In this document: piece by piece, positions 24,431-35,239 of the stretch
Layout: the number at the start of each line of letters is the position of its first letter
Position numbering within the stretch: position 1 is the stretch's first letter
NCBI GenBank assembly: GCA_014302835.1
Contig: CP060294.1
Span: 868,001-932,000 of the forward strand
Length of the DNA stretch: 64,000 nt
From: Pedobacter sp. PAMC26386
GTDB lineage: Bacteria > Bacteroidota > Bacteroidia > Sphingobacteriales > Sphingobacteriaceae
Direction: 5' to 3'
Translations under genes and position numbers: made by a program
The notes under the pieces: model-generated
Seen by the model: the letters and a program-made list of their open reading frames with translations, nothing else
Told to the model about the DNA's origin: nothing
Databases searched by the model: none

Positions 24431-26551
24431 ATGTTCGACGAAAGAAACCGTTTTAAGCGCGTAAGTTATTTATGGGATGAAACTGAGGCTGCTAAGTTAG
24501 TAGGGGATGAGGTTGCTTTATTACTTTACCGTTCAAATTTACTGGGAGCAGATTTACGCCTCACTAATTATGGTGGTGGAAATACTTCTTGCAAAACAGA
24601 AGCATTAGATCCGCTAACCGGTGATCTTACCGAAGTGATGTGGATCAAGGGCTCTGGTGGGGATATAGGCACTTTAAAACGAAATGGTCTGGCTGCTTTA
24701 TATGTAGAGCGTCTGAAGAGTTTGAAGAAAATATATACGGGTTTGGATCAGGAAGATAAAATGGTGGAGCTTTTTAACCACTGTATTTATGATTTAGATT
24801 CGAAGGCACCATCTATTGATACGCCACTGCATGGTTTCCTGCCTTTTAAACACATTGATCACTTACACCCTGATGCCGCTATTGCAATTGCAGCAGCAAA
24901 GGATGGTCAACAAATTACATACGATTTATTTGAGGGCACGATTGGTTGGGTAGACTGGCAAAAACCGGGTTTTGATCTGGGGCTGAAACTGAAGAAATGT
25001 GTGGATGAGAATCCAGGGATCAGGGGGATAATGTTAGGCTCGCATGGATTATTCACCTGGGGAAAAACGGCTTATGAGAGTTATGTCAATACCTTAGAAG
25101 TGATAGAAATTTGTGCTACATATCTGGAAGAAAACTATAATAAGAAAAGGCCTGTATTTGGTGGTCAGAAATTGTCTGGTCCGGATCAGTCTGTCAGAGA
25201 AGCTCAAGCAGCACTGTTATCTCCTATTTTACGTGGTTTTTGTTCCAGTGAACGTCATATGGTAGGCCACTTTACGGATGATGCAAGGGTACTTGAGTTT
25301 ATCAATTCAAATGATCTGGCAAGACTGGCTCCGTTGGGTACAAGTTGCCCTGATCATTTTCTACGTACTAAGATCAGTCCGCTGGTATTGGAACTGGAAG
25401 CTCTGGCTGATCTTTCGGATGCAGACAAAATTAAAGAATTATTGGCTCCGGCTTTTGTAACTTACAGGGAAATATATGCTGCATATTATGAGCGTTGTAA
25501 GCATGAAAATAGCCCGGCTATGCGTGATGCTAATCCGGTTGTTATTCTCTACCCGGGTATTGGTCTGTTCTCTTTTTCAAAAGACAAACAAACCGCAAGA
25601 GTGGCCGCAGAATTCTATATCAACGCTATAAACGTAATGAAAGGCGCAGAAGCAATCTCTGAATATACTTCATTGCCGCGTCAGGAGGCTTTCAATATTG
25701 AGTATTGGTTACTGGAAGAAGCTAAACTTCAACGAATGCCTAAACCTAAAGCACTTTCTGGTAAAATTGCTTTAATTACTGGAAGTGCGGGTGGGATTGG
25801 CAAAGCCATCTCAAAGAAATTTGTGGAAGAAGGTGCAGTGGTTATTTTAAATGATAATGATGCAGGACGCCTGGCACAGGCTGATCAGGAATTTGAAAGT
25901 TTATATGGAAAGGATGCGTACACCACTGCATTGCTCGATGTGACGAATGCTGAAGGTATAAATAAAGCATTTAATATTGCTGCCCTTGTTTTTGGGGGGC
26001 TGGATATCGTGGTGAACTGTGCAGGCTTATCAATTTCCAAACCTATTGAAGCACATACAGATAAGGACTGGGATCTATTGTATAATGTATTGGTAAAAGG
26101 GCAGTTTAAAGTAACGCAGGCATCTGTTGGAATTATGCGTAAACAGGCAATGGGGGGTGATATTTTGAACATTGTGAGCAAAAATGCATTAGTTTCCGGG
26201 CCTGATAATGCGGGATACGGGTCTGCTAAGGCTGCACAGCTTCATCTGAGCAGGTTAACTGCGGCAGAATTAGGGGCTGATAAAATTCGTGTAAACGTGG
26301 TAAATCCGGATGCGGTAATTTCAGATAGTAAAATCTGGGAGGGAGAATGGGCCGCAGGCCGTGCGAAAGCTTATGGCATCAAGGTCGAAGATTTACCTTC
26401 ATTTTATGCGAAACGGACTTTACTGAATAAAATTATTCTTCCGGAAGATATTGCAAACGCCTGCCTGGTATTTGTAGGCGGACTTTTAAATAAATCGACC
26501 GGTAATGTACTCAATGTAGATGGCGGCGTAGCTATGGCATTCGTCAGATAA
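24431..26551 (+). CDS. rhaEW: Bifunctional rhamnulose-1-phosphate aldolase / short-chain dehydrogenase
   Basis: The 706-residue protein joins two enzymes. Residues about 15-420 form a class II aldolase domain (N-Y-G-G-G-N-T-S-C-K, W-I-K-G-S-G-G-D-I, D-T-P-L-H-G-F-L with the metal-binding H and later G-S-H-G-L-F-T-W-G). Residues about 440-706 form a short-chain dehydrogenase (T-G-S-A-G-G-I-G near residue 450, N-C-A-G, and the catalytic Y-x3-K near residues 595-599). The first splits rhamnulose-1-phosphate into dihydroxyacetone phosphate and L-lactaldehyde; the second acts on lactaldehyde, probably oxidising it to lactate. This fused form is known in alternative rhamnose pathways. It sits between rhaT and rhaI with 10 to 21 base gaps. 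Confidence 0.93.
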   Translation: MFDERNRFKRVSYLWDETEAAKLVGDEVALLLYRSNLLGADLRLTNYGGGNTSCKTEALDPLTGDLTEVMWIKGSGGDIGTLKRNGLAALYVERLKSLKKIYTGLDQEDKMVELFNHCIYDLDSKAPSIDTPLHGFLPFKHIDHLHPDAAIAIAAAKDGQQITYDLFEGTIGWVDWQKPGFDLGLKLKKCVDENPGIRGIMLGSHGLFTWGKTAYESYVNTLEVIEICATYLEENYNKKRPVFGGQKLSGPDQSVREAQAALLSPILRGFCSSERHMVGHFTDDARVLEFINSNDLARLAPLGTSCPDHFLRTKISPLVLELEALADLSDADKIKELLAPAFVTYREIYAAYYERCKHENSPAMRDANPVVILYPGIGLFSFSKDKQTARVAAEFYINAINVMKGAEAISEYTSLPRQEAFNIEYWLLEEAKLQRMPKPKALSGKIALITGSAGGIGKAISKKFVEEGAVVILNDNDAGRLAQADQEFESLYGKDAYTTALLDVTNAEGINKAFNIAALVFGGLDIVVNCAGLSISKPIEAHTDKDWDLLYNVLVKGQFKVTQASVGIMRKQAMGGDILNIVSKNALVSGPDNAGYGSAKAAQLHLSRLTAAELGADKIRVNVVNPDAVISDSKIWEGEWAAGRAKAYGIKVEDLPSFYAKRTLLNKIILPEDIANACLVFVGGLLNKSTGNVLNVDGGVAMAFVR

Positions 26552-26561
26552 ATTAAGAAAG

Positions 26562-27836
26562 ATGGAAATAGAAAAATATCAGATAGCTGCGCATAACCAG
26601 CAGCAGGGAAATGAACAGAAACACAGGTTTGGTTTTGCAGCGTCAGAACATCCGCAAATTGAAAATATCATTGACCAGTTAATTAAATTCCAGATTGGAA
26701 TTCCCAGTTGGGCACTGGGAACGGGAGGTACACGGTTTGGTCGGTTTTCTGGCGGTGGTGAACCACGTAGTCTGGAAGAAAAAATAGAAGATATAGGATT
26801 GCTGCATCAATTAAACCAATGCAGCGGTGCAGTGTCATTACATATTCCATGGGATACGACTCAGGATTATGAAGCCATAAAGAAGCTGGCAAAACATCAT
26901 GGTCTTCGTTTTGATGCGATGAATTCCAATACTTTTCAGGACCAGCCAAATCAGGCTTATAGTTATAAATTCGGCTCTTTGCAGCATACCAATAAAGCGG
27001 TTCGTAAGCAGGCTATTGAGCATAATATTGAAGTGATCCGTCAGGGAGTGGCCCTGGGGTCTGAAGCATTAACAGTTTGGCTTGCAGATGGATCATGTTT
27101 CCCGGGGCAATTGAATTTCAGAAAGGCTTTTCAAAACACTTTAGAAAGCCTGGAAGAGATTTATGCGGCACTACCAGCGCAATGGAAAATATTCGTTGAA
27201 TATAAAGCTTTCGAGCCTAATTTTTACTCCACCACTGTAGGAGACTGGGGTCAGTCTTTATTGTATGCAAATAAATTAGGGCCTAAGGCTTACACTTTAG
27301 TTGATTTAGGACATCACTTGCCTAATGCGAATATTGAGCAGATCGTATCTTTATTGCTTATGGAGGGTAAATTGGGCGGTTTTCATTTCAATGATTCCAA
27401 ATATGGAGATGATGATTTGACTGCTGGCAGTATGAAGCCTTATCAGCTTTTCCTTATTTTTAATGAGTTGGTAGAGGGAATGGATGCCAAAGGAATAGAT
27501 CATGCTACAGGTTTAGGCTGGATGATTGATGCTTCTCACAATGTAAAAGATCCTTTAGAAGATCTGTTACAATCTGTAGAAGCCATTATGCTGGCTTATG
27601 CCCAGGCTTTGCTGGTAGATAGAAAAGCTTTGGTCATTGCGCAGCAAGAGAATGATGTAGCCCGTTGTCAGGAAGTTTTACAGCAGGCATTCCGGACAGA
27701 TGTAAGAGCAATTGTTCAGGAAGCAAGGATAAGAAGCGGGGGAGCTGCAAAACCAATCCAGTTGTACCGGGAACTAAAAGTAAGAGAGAATTTGATTGCA
27801 GAGCGGGGAATGAAAACCATAGCGATAGGCTTATAA
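26562..27836 (+). CDS. rhaI: L-rhamnose isomerase, alternative (RhaI/TIM-barrel) type
   Basis: The 424-residue protein is a xylose-isomerase-like TIM barrel of the RhaI type rather than the E. coli RhaA type. Visible marks are G-I-P-S-W-A-L-G-T-G-G-T-R-F-G-R-F near residue 45-61, H-I-P-W-D near residue 93, F-V-E-Y-K-A-F-E-P-N-F-Y with a metal-binding Glu, V-D-L-G-H-H, G-G-F-H-F-N-D-S-K-Y-G-D-D-D-L (metal-binding His and Asp) and M-I-D-A-S-H-N. It converts L-rhamnose to L-rhamnulose for the next enzyme. Its stop overlaps the ATG of the kinase gene (TAATG), implying coupled translation. Confidence 0.93.
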   Translation: MEIEKYQIAAHNQQQGNEQKHRFGFAASEHPQIENIIDQLIKFQIGIPSWALGTGGTRFGRFSGGGEPRSLEEKIEDIGLLHQLNQCSGAVSLHIPWDTTQDYEAIKKLAKHHGLRFDAMNSNTFQDQPNQAYSYKFGSLQHTNKAVRKQAIEHNIEVIRQGVALGSEALTVWLADGSCFPGQLNFRKAFQNTLESLEEIYAALPAQWKIFVEYKAFEPNFYSTTVGDWGQSLLYANKLGPKAYTLVDLGHHLPNANIEQIVSLLLMEGKLGGFHFNDSKYGDDDLTAGSMKPYQLFLIFNELVEGMDAKGIDHATGLGWMIDASHNVKDPLEDLLQSVEAIMLAYAQALLVDRKALVIAQQENDVARCQEVLQQAFRTDVRAIVQEARIRSGGAAKPIQLYRELKVRENLIAERGMKTIAIGL

Positions 27837-29242
27837 TGAGTGCGATCCCAGTTATTGTCATTTTTGATGTCGGGAAGACTAATAAGAAGATTTTCTTGTT
27901 TGATGAGAACTATAAAATAGTTTTTGAGCGCGCCGCCCGTTTTATAGAAACACAGGATGAAGATGGTGATCCATGTGAAAACCTGGAAAGTTTAAGATTA
28001 TCAATATTTGACTCTCTGCGTGAAGTACTTAAACGAAAAGAGTTTGATATTATGGCCATTAATTTCTCTGCCTACGGAGCGAGCCTGGTGTATATTGACG
28101 AATACGGAAAACCACTGGCACCTTTGTATAACTATTTGAAAACCTATCCTCAAGAGCTTCAAACAAATTTTTATCATACACATGGTGGTGAAGGAAATAT
28201 TTCTGCTGAAACCGCATCACCTGTTTTAGGCAGTTTGAATTCTGGAATGCAGCTGTATCGCCTCAAAATTGAAAAACCAAATTTGTATAATCAAATCAGG
28301 TATGCTTTACATCTGCCTCAATATCTCAGTTATCTGGTTTCTGGCGTTGAATATTCAGATCTTACCAGTATCGGCTGTCATACGCAGCTTTGGGATTTTG
28401 CCACTCATAGTTATCATGATTGGGTGAAAAAAGAAGGTTTGGATCAAAAACTTGCGCCTATAGTGAATGCAGATAAAGTATTTCCTTCAGAATTCCCAGG
28501 GAATCATTACCTGGTTGGCATCGGTTTACATGATAGTTCTGCGGCTTTAATTCCATACCTGATCAATTTTCATGAGCCATTCGTCCTGATCTCTACTGGC
28601 ACCTGGTGTATTACCATGAATCCGTTTAATTCTGCTCCTCTTACGATAGAGGAGTTGGAGAAAGATTGTTTGAGTTTTATGCAGTTTAATGGAAAACCAG
28701 TAAAATCTTCGCGGATTTTTGCCGGTTACGAGCATGATCAACAGGTAAAACGGATTGCTGCTCATTTTAAACAGAGTTTTGGCAGGTTTCGGAACATGGA
28801 ATATGATGCCGATCTTATTCAAGAACTATTGAGGGGAATGAAAGAACGGAAAGAATTGAATCCGCCATTGTGTAAAGAGTCTGCTTTTGCAGGGCGTGAT
28901 CTTTCTTCGTTTGCATCAGATAAAATTGCTTATCATCAGTTTATGCTCGATATCGTCATGCAACAATACAGTTCTTCCAGGCTAGTCATGAATGCAGGAC
29001 TTGTAAAAAGGATTTTTGTAGATGGAGGCTTTAGTAAAAATGTAATTTACATGAACCTGATAGCTCTGTTATTTCCTGAACTGGAAGTTTTTGCGGCTTC
29101 AATGGCTCAGGCTACTGCTATTGGAACTGCGCTGGCTATCCATAAATGCTGGAATACAAAACCTGTTCCAAATGATCTTATTGAATTAAAGTATTATGGG
29201 ACGAATAACGATATTATCAGCGAAAAGCGGGGATTTAATTAA
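27836..29242 (+). CDS. rhaB: Rhamnulokinase-like FGGY carbohydrate kinase
   Basis: The 468-residue protein starts V-I-V-I-F-D-V-G-K-T-N-K-K, the phosphate-binding strand of the kinase family, followed by Y-L-P-Q-Y-L-S-Y-L near the sugar site, G-L-H-D-S-S-A-A with the catalytic Asp, L-I-S-T-G-T-W-C-I-T-M-N and the FGGY-like V-D-G-G-F-S-K-N. It phosphorylates L-rhamnulose at C1. The ATG at 27836 is chosen because it overlaps the rhaI stop as TAATG; an open frame extends upstream inside rhaI but out of frame with it. Divergence from E. coli RhaB means L-fuculose or D-ribulose is a possible substrate, though the context favours rhamnulose. Confidence 0.88.
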   Translation: MSAIPVIVIFDVGKTNKKIFLFDENYKIVFERAARFIETQDEDGDPCENLESLRLSIFDSLREVLKRKEFDIMAINFSAYGASLVYIDEYGKPLAPLYNYLKTYPQELQTNFYHTHGGEGNISAETASPVLGSLNSGMQLYRLKIEKPNLYNQIRYALHLPQYLSYLVSGVEYSDLTSIGCHTQLWDFATHSYHDWVKKEGLDQKLAPIVNADKVFPSEFPGNHYLVGIGLHDSSAALIPYLINFHEPFVLISTGTWCITMNPFNSAPLTIEELEKDCLSFMQFNGKPVKSSRIFAGYEHDQQVKRIAAHFKQSFGRFRNMEYDADLIQELLRGMKERKELNPPLCKESAFAGRDLSSFASDKIAYHQFMLDIVMQQYSSSRLVMNAGLVKRIFVDGGFSKNVIYMNLIALLFPELEVFAASMAQATAIGTALAIHKCWNTKPVPNDLIELKYYGTNNDIISEKRGFN

Positions 29243-31944
29243 TGGATTTATCAACAATTATGAATATTATTTTGAAAGGAAAGAAGAGTCTCTATCTGCT
29301 GTTTCTATTGATTTTGATTTCAGGTCAGCAGGTACTAAGCAAGGAGATTATCTCTCCTTACGGTTTACAATGTGAACATCTTGTTAATCCGATAGGTATC
29401 GACGCGCTGGAACCCCGACTTTCATGGATGCTCTCTGACAGCCGTCAGGATGCCAGGCAAACGGCTTACAGGGTCACTGTTGGGACGGATTCTTTAGCAC
29501 TTTTACAGCAAAAAGAAATCATATGGAATTCTGGGAAAATCAATTCTTCTGCCTCATTGATCTTTTACAAGGGGAATGAATTAAAACAATTTACTAAATA
29601 TTTCTGGCAGGTAGAGGTTTGGGATAAAGATGGAAAACCTGCCTCAGTAATAAAAACAGCTAGTTTTGAAACAGGGATGGTTAAAATGTCAAACTGGAAA
29701 GGAACATGGATCAGTGACCGGAATGATATAAATGCATTGGCTGCCCCTTATTTCAGAAAGGTATTCAGGGTAGGGAAAAAGATAAAGTCTGCGAGGGCAT
29801 ATATTGCAGCAGCTGGATTATATGAGCTTTATTTAAATGGTAAGAAAGTAGGTAATCATCGTCTTGATCCAATGTATACGCGCTTTGACAGACGAAACTT
29901 GTATGTGAGTTATGATGTGACTGCCAATTTGCAGCATGGTGAAAATGCAGTGGGGGTTTTATTGGGAAATGGCTGGTATAACCATCAGTCGCTCGCAGTA
30001 TGGAATTTTGATAAGGCACCCTGGAGAGCAAGGCCGGCATTTTGTCTGGATTTGCGGATTACCTATGAAAATGGGGATGTAGAGGTTGTGACTTCTGATC
30101 AGCGCTGGAAAACACATAGTGGGCCAATTATATTTAACAGTATCTATACGGCTGAGCATTATGATGCAAGGTTGGCGCAACCAGGGTGGAATACTGTCAG
30201 TTTTGAGGATAGCAAGTGGAGTGGGGTTATCTTAAGGGCTACCCCATCTAAAAATATTGTAAGTCAGGCCATGCATCCTATACGAAATGTAGAGACGATA
30301 GCTGCGGTATCCATGAAACGGTTTAATGATACGACTTATGTGTTCGATCTTGGAAGAAATATTGCGGGGGTAACTCAGCTTCAGGTTAAAGGAGAAAATG
30401 GCACCGTGATTCAGATTAAACACGGAGAACGTTTATATGCTGATGGCCGGCTTGATCTGTCTAATATCGATGTATATCATCGCCCTGCCGATAAAAAAGA
30501 TCCTTTTCAGACTGATATCTTTATTCTGAGTGGAAATGGGTTGGAAGAATTCATGCCTAAGTTTAATTATAAAGGATTTCAATATGTAGAGGTGATCAGC
30601 AGTAAGCCTGTTCAGCTCAGCAAAAAAAGCATTACAGGCTATTTTATGCATAGTGATGTTCCGGCAACCGGGAAAATAAGCTCTTCTAATCCTTTGATAG
30701 ACAGGTTGTGGTGGGCAACAAATAATTCCTATCTGTCTAATCTGTTTGGCTACCCGACTGATTGTCCGCAAAGGGAAAAGAACGGTTGGACGGGAGATGG
30801 TCATTTTGCTGTGGAAACGGGCCTGTATAATTTTGACGGGATCACTATTTATGAGAAATGGCTGGCAGATCATAGAGATGAGCAACAGCCTAATGGGGTA
30901 TTGCCAGATATCATTCCTACTGGTGGATGGGGTTATGGAACAGCAAACGGTACAGACTGGACAAGTACAATAGCTATTATTCCCTGGAACATTTACCTTT
31001 TTTATGGAGATACCAAACTGTTAGCAGATTCTTATGATCCTATAAAAAGCTATGTAAACTATGTGGAGCAAATTAGTCCAAATGGATTAACAACCTGGGG
31101 CAGGGGAGATTGGGTTCCGGTTAAATCGTCTTCTCCACTAGAATATACGTCTTCTGTTTATTATTACGTGGATGCTTCAATTCTAGCTAAAGCTGCGAAG
31201 ATTTTTGGTAAAAAAGCAGATAGTGAGTATTATACATTGCTTGCAGAGAAAATTAAGAAGGCTATCAACGATAAATATCTGGATAGGTCTGCTGCCATTT
31301 ATGGTACCGGACTACAGACTGAGCTAAGTATGGCTTTACAGTGGGGAATCGTGCCGGAAGAGCTTAAAGCTAAAGTAGCCTCAAATCTGGCAAAAAAGGT
31401 AGCTGCCGATGGAATGCATCTAGATGTCGGTGTATTAGGTGCTAAAGCCATACTCAATGCATTAAGTGATAATGGTCAGGCAGAGACTGCTTATAAATTA
31501 GCGGCACAAGATACTTACCCTTCCTGGGGATGGTGGATTGTGAACGGAGCAACCACACTTTATGAAAATTGGAATATTAAAGCGGAGCGTGATATTTCTT
31601 TAAATCATATGATGTTTGGGGAAATAGGCGGATGGTTTTTTAAAGGCTTAGGAGGAATTAAAGTTGATGAACAATATCCTGGCTTTAAAAATGTGCGTCT
31701 GGAACCGAATTTTGTAACTGGTTTATCTCATTTTGAAGCTAGCCATGATGGGCCTTTTGGTACAATAGTCTCGGCCTGGAAAAGGAAGGGTAAAGCTGTG
31801 ATTTATGACGTAACTATACCGGCAAACAGTAAGGCTACGATTCGTTTTCCTGTAGCGGAGGGTGAATTTGTTTATGAGGGTGGGAAAAGAATCAGTCCCG
31901 TTTATGAGCTTGATGCTGGTAAATACCAGTTTGAAATTAAATAG
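29242..31944 (+). CDS. Alpha-L-rhamnosidase, glycoside hydrolase family 78
   Basis: The 900-residue protein has a hydrophobic signal (about residues 14-34) and the GH78 domain order: N-terminal beta-sandwich (P-R-L-S-W-M-L, about 50-145), a second sugar-binding-like sandwich (Y-I-A-A-A-G-L-Y-E-L-Y-L-N-G), a beta domain, then the (alpha/alpha)6 barrel from about residue 470 and a C-terminal sandwich. Catalytic motifs are D-C-P-Q-R-E-K-N-G-W-T-G-D with the general acid Glu, and G-A-T-T-L-Y-E-N-W with the base Glu. The first motif is one residue shorter than in the second rhamnosidase here. It releases terminal alpha-linked rhamnose. Its ATG overlaps the kinase stop (TAATG), tying it to the catabolic operon. 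Confidence 0.93.
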   Translation: MDLSTIMNIILKGKKSLYLLFLLILISGQQVLSKEIISPYGLQCEHLVNPIGIDALEPRLSWMLSDSRQDARQTAYRVTVGTDSLALLQQKEIIWNSGKINSSASLIFYKGNELKQFTKYFWQVEVWDKDGKPASVIKTASFETGMVKMSNWKGTWISDRNDINALAAPYFRKVFRVGKKIKSARAYIAAAGLYELYLNGKKVGNHRLDPMYTRFDRRNLYVSYDVTANLQHGENAVGVLLGNGWYNHQSLAVWNFDKAPWRARPAFCLDLRITYENGDVEVVTSDQRWKTHSGPIIFNSIYTAEHYDARLAQPGWNTVSFEDSKWSGVILRATPSKNIVSQAMHPIRNVETIAAVSMKRFNDTTYVFDLGRNIAGVTQLQVKGENGTVIQIKHGERLYADGRLDLSNIDVYHRPADKKDPFQTDIFILSGNGLEEFMPKFNYKGFQYVEVISSKPVQLSKKSITGYFMHSDVPATGKISSSNPLIDRLWWATNNSYLSNLFGYPTDCPQREKNGWTGDGHFAVETGLYNFDGITIYEKWLADHRDEQQPNGVLPDIIPTGGWGYGTANGTDWTSTIAIIPWNIYLFYGDTKLLADSYDPIKSYVNYVEQISPNGLTTWGRGDWVPVKSSSPLEYTSSVYYYVDASILAKAAKIFGKKADSEYYTLLAEKIKKAINDKYLDRSAAIYGTGLQTELSMALQWGIVPEELKAKVASNLAKKVAADGMHLDVGVLGAKAILNALSDNGQAETAYKLAAQDTYPSWGWWIVNGATTLYENWNIKAERDISLNHMMFGEIGGWFFKGLGGIKVDEQYPGFKNVRLEPNFVTGLSHFEASHDGPFGTIVSAWKRKGKAVIYDVTIPANSKATIRFPVAEGEFVYEGGKRISPVYELDAGKYQFEIK

Positions 31945-31960
31945 TCAGTTAAAAAAGCTG

Positions 31961-31996
31961 AAAGAAGGGCGACAATTAATTTTGTCGCCCTTCTTT
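31961..31996 (+). terminator. Intrinsic terminator after the rhamnose catabolic operon
   Basis: A perfect 15-base-pair stem AAAGAAGGGCGACAA / TTGTCGCCCTTCTTT with a 6-base loop, ending in a T-rich arm. It ends the rhaT-to-GH78 operon; the next unit starts at 32101. Confidence 0.9.
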
Positions 31997-32100
31997 CTTA
32001 TAATCCCATTTCATTTATAAATAAAACGGTTTTGCAGGATGGAGCAGGTTGCCGATCAGAAGTGGTTAATCTACTTTAGAACAACCAAATATAAATACAT

Positions 32101-35100
32101 ATGACAACTGAAAGAAATTTTCAAAAATTCTTTTCCGCGGTGCTTTGTGTCCTCTTGTTCACACTTTACAACAGTACAAATGTTTATTCCCAGCTGAAAA
32201 CTGTGACAGGTAAAGTAACAGATAAAAGCGATGGTAGCCCGCTGCCAGGAGTTACAATCAAGGTCAAAGGTACAGCCAGCGGAACCACAACAAATTCAAA
32301 TGGGGTTTATACCTTAAAAGCAGCAGCGAATGCTATTCTTACCTTCAGTTATATCGGTTATAACGAAATCCAATTAACTTTTGATGGTCAGACTAATCTC
32401 AATGCCGAACTGGTTTCTAATAACCAGCGGCTCGATGAGATTGTGGTTATCGGATATGGAACAACAACTAAAAAGGATGCGACAGGCTCTGTAGCTACAG
32501 TTTCAGCGGCACAAATCAAAGATTTGCCCGTAAGCTCCGTAGACCAAAAATTGAAAGGGCAGATTCCTGGGGTGCAGATTAGTACAACCACGGGTACTCC
32601 GGGAGGAGGGACATCAATCAAAATCAGGGGTTCAGGATCAATTGGTGCTGGAGATAACCCTTTGTTTGTAGTGGATGGGTATCCGATTTCAAATACATCC
32701 GGGCAGGTTTCTAATCCGCTGAATGTGATTAATCCAAATGATATAGAATCTATTACGGTTTTAAAAGATGCATCCTCCACTGCAATTTATGGATCCAGAG
32801 GCTCTAATGGGGTAATTGTAATCACAACTAAGCAAGGAGTAAGGGGAATTCCTGTAGTGAATGTGAGTGCTTATACTGGTATTCAGCAAGTGCCTCAGAA
32901 AGGCAGGCCACAGATGCTCAATGGAACTGAATTTGCACAGTTTAGAAAGGATATTATTGTAGATGATTTTGCTTCCAGAGGCTTAGTTGCCACAGATGCT
33001 GATATTCCTGAAGCCTACCGTAATCCTGCACAGTACGGTGCGGGTACTAACTGGTATAATGAAATTATCCATAGTGCACCAATGAGTAATCTTGATGCGA
33101 GTATAAGTGGGGGGTCAGAAAATACAAAGTATTCATTTTCATTGGGCTATCTGAATCAGGAAGGTACTTTGCGTTATACAGGATTTGATCGCTATGCCAT
33201 CAGAATGAACACCGAAAGCAAAATAGGTAAGAAATTAAGAGTGGGTATCAATATGGCGCCGACCAATTCTGTACAGCGTTTGAATAGTTTTGAGAGCGAT
33301 TTTGTCGATGTATTAAGCAGGAGTCTGTGGCTAAGCCCGCTGATTCCGGTAAATGATGCAAACGGTAACCGTACGCCTTATGTGATCTCTCCTGGAATGT
33401 ATGCAGGCCCTAACCCGTTAAACAGCCTGGAATTTGCGGGTACAAAATCAACTAATTTCAGGGGATTGGGAACTGCGTTTGCTGAGTATCAAATTCTGGA
33501 TGGTCTGAAACTAAAGTATAGTTTCAATGTGGACTATACGAATGCTTCATCCTTTGTATTTAATCCTTCATTTGTTGGGGGGGTAAATTCACCACCGCCA
33601 ACCGTTCCAAACTCCAGTACAAATAAATCGACAAGTTTTAACTGGTTATCTGAGGCGATTCTGACTTATGACAAGACTTTTGCTAAAGACCACCGGCTCA
33701 ATGTGGTGATGGGATACAGTGCGCAGAAAGAACGTGCATAAAGTTTATACTTATTTGCTGATAATTATCCGGATGATAAAATAAAGACGATTAACGCAGC
33801 TGCTAATATCAGTTCTTACAATGCTGATGTGCAGAAATGGTCTATTATTTCTTACCTGGCCAGGGTAAATTACAGTTATAAGGAGAAATATTTATTTACA
33901 GGTACAATCAGAACAGACGGATCTTCACGTTTTGGGAGCAATAAGCGCTATGGAACGTTTCCTTCGGCAGCAATTGCCTGGAGAATTTCACAAGAAGATT
34001 TTATGAAAAAGGCAGACTGGATCAGCGACCTTAAATTGAGGGCGACTTATGGTTTATCTGGTAATTTTAACATTGGAAACTACACCTTCATCACGAATAT
34101 AGGTTCTTCAAATTATGTGTTAGGCGGACAGTTATCTGGCGGCCGGGTTCCAACTTCTTTAAATAATCCAAATCTGACCTGGGAAGAATCCTCTCAGCTT
34201 GATGCCGGTATAGATCTGGGTATCTTAAAAGATCGTTTATATTTTAACCTTGATTATTATAACAGGATTACGAAAGGGATGTTATATAATAGTGAGATAC
34301 CTTTATCATCAGGGTATTCAAATGCGATCATTAATTCTGGTAAAATTCAAAACAAAGGATTTGAATTTGGTCTGAACTCGAAAAATCTACAAGGTGATTT
34401 TACCTGGAATACGAGTGCAAATATTGCCTTTAACAGAAACAAAGTTCTGGCTTTAAATGAGAATAATGACCCCATTTATAGTGGACGGAGCGGAGAAGGT
34501 TCTTATCAGCATATTACCCAGGTGGGCCATCCTGTTGGTGAATTTTTTGGGTATATTCTGGAGGGAGTTTATAAGAACCAGGCAGACCTGGATAATTCAC
34601 CCAAACACGTTACTTCTGTTATTGGCTCTGTGAAATATAAGGATGTAGACAACAATGGCATTATTGAACCGGTTAAAGATTTCGCTGTCATCGGTTCTCC
34701 TCAACCTGATTTTACCTGGGGCCTAACCAATACATTCGGGTATAAGGGGTTTGATTTAAACATTCTGCTGGTAGGTTCACAGGGCGGACAGATCCTGAAA
34801 ACGGCCAACCAGTATCTGTTAAATATTGATGGTATTTTTAATGTCGACAGAAAGGTACTGAACAGATGGCGTTCTCCAGAAAACCCCGGTGATGGATTTA
34901 CACCAACCACCAACGGGTCAAGAGTAATCTATCGGGATGTGAACTCTTCGTGGGTAGAAAGTGCCAGCTATATGCGTATTCAGAACATTACACTGGGTTA
35001 TCGATTTAGTGAAAAATTTCTCAGGACTTCTAAAATTATCAAAGGGGCAAGAATTTATTCCAGCATTCAGAACCTGACAACTTTCACTAAATACAGTGGT

Positions 35101-35229
35101 GCTAATCCAGAGGTGAGCAGGAATACAATTTCTGGAAATGCAGTGAGCAATGCATTAGTCCCCGGAGAAGATTTTACCAATTATCCTTTACCAAGGACCT
35201 TCACCCTTGGTGTAAACTTAACTTTTTAA
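32101..35229 (+). pseudogene. SusC/RagA-type TonB-dependent receptor interrupted by one in-frame TAA
   Basis: Both halves lie in the same frame. The first runs from 32101 to a TAA at 33739-33741 and holds the signal peptide, the carboxypeptidase-regulatory-like domain (V-T-G-K-V-T-D), the plug (L-D-E-I-V-V-I-G-Y-G-T, A-S-S-T-A-I-Y-G-S-R-G-S-N-G-V-I-V-I-T-T) and the first barrel strands. After the stop the frame stays open as S-L-Y-L-F-A-D-N-Y-P-D-D-K and continues to the terminal V-N-L-T-F. A full protein would have 1042 codons, normal for the family. No other damage is visible, so it is a fresh nonsense mutation, a readthrough case or a sequencing error. Only the first half would be translated, giving no barrel. 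It is the channel for the SusD and rhamnosidase encoded next. Confidence 0.88.
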
Positions 35230-35239
35230 ATTTTCGGTC

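Noticed and set aside
27665..27835. Open frame extending the rhamnulokinase 57 codons upstream
   Set aside because: It lies inside rhaI in another frame and has no family similarity; the ATG at 27836 overlaps the rhaI stop as TAATG and is followed at once by the kinase motif.
33829..35229. Second half of the interrupted SusC as an independent gene
   Set aside because: It starts in mid-barrel with no signal peptide and continues the same frame past a single stop, so it is part of one broken gene.
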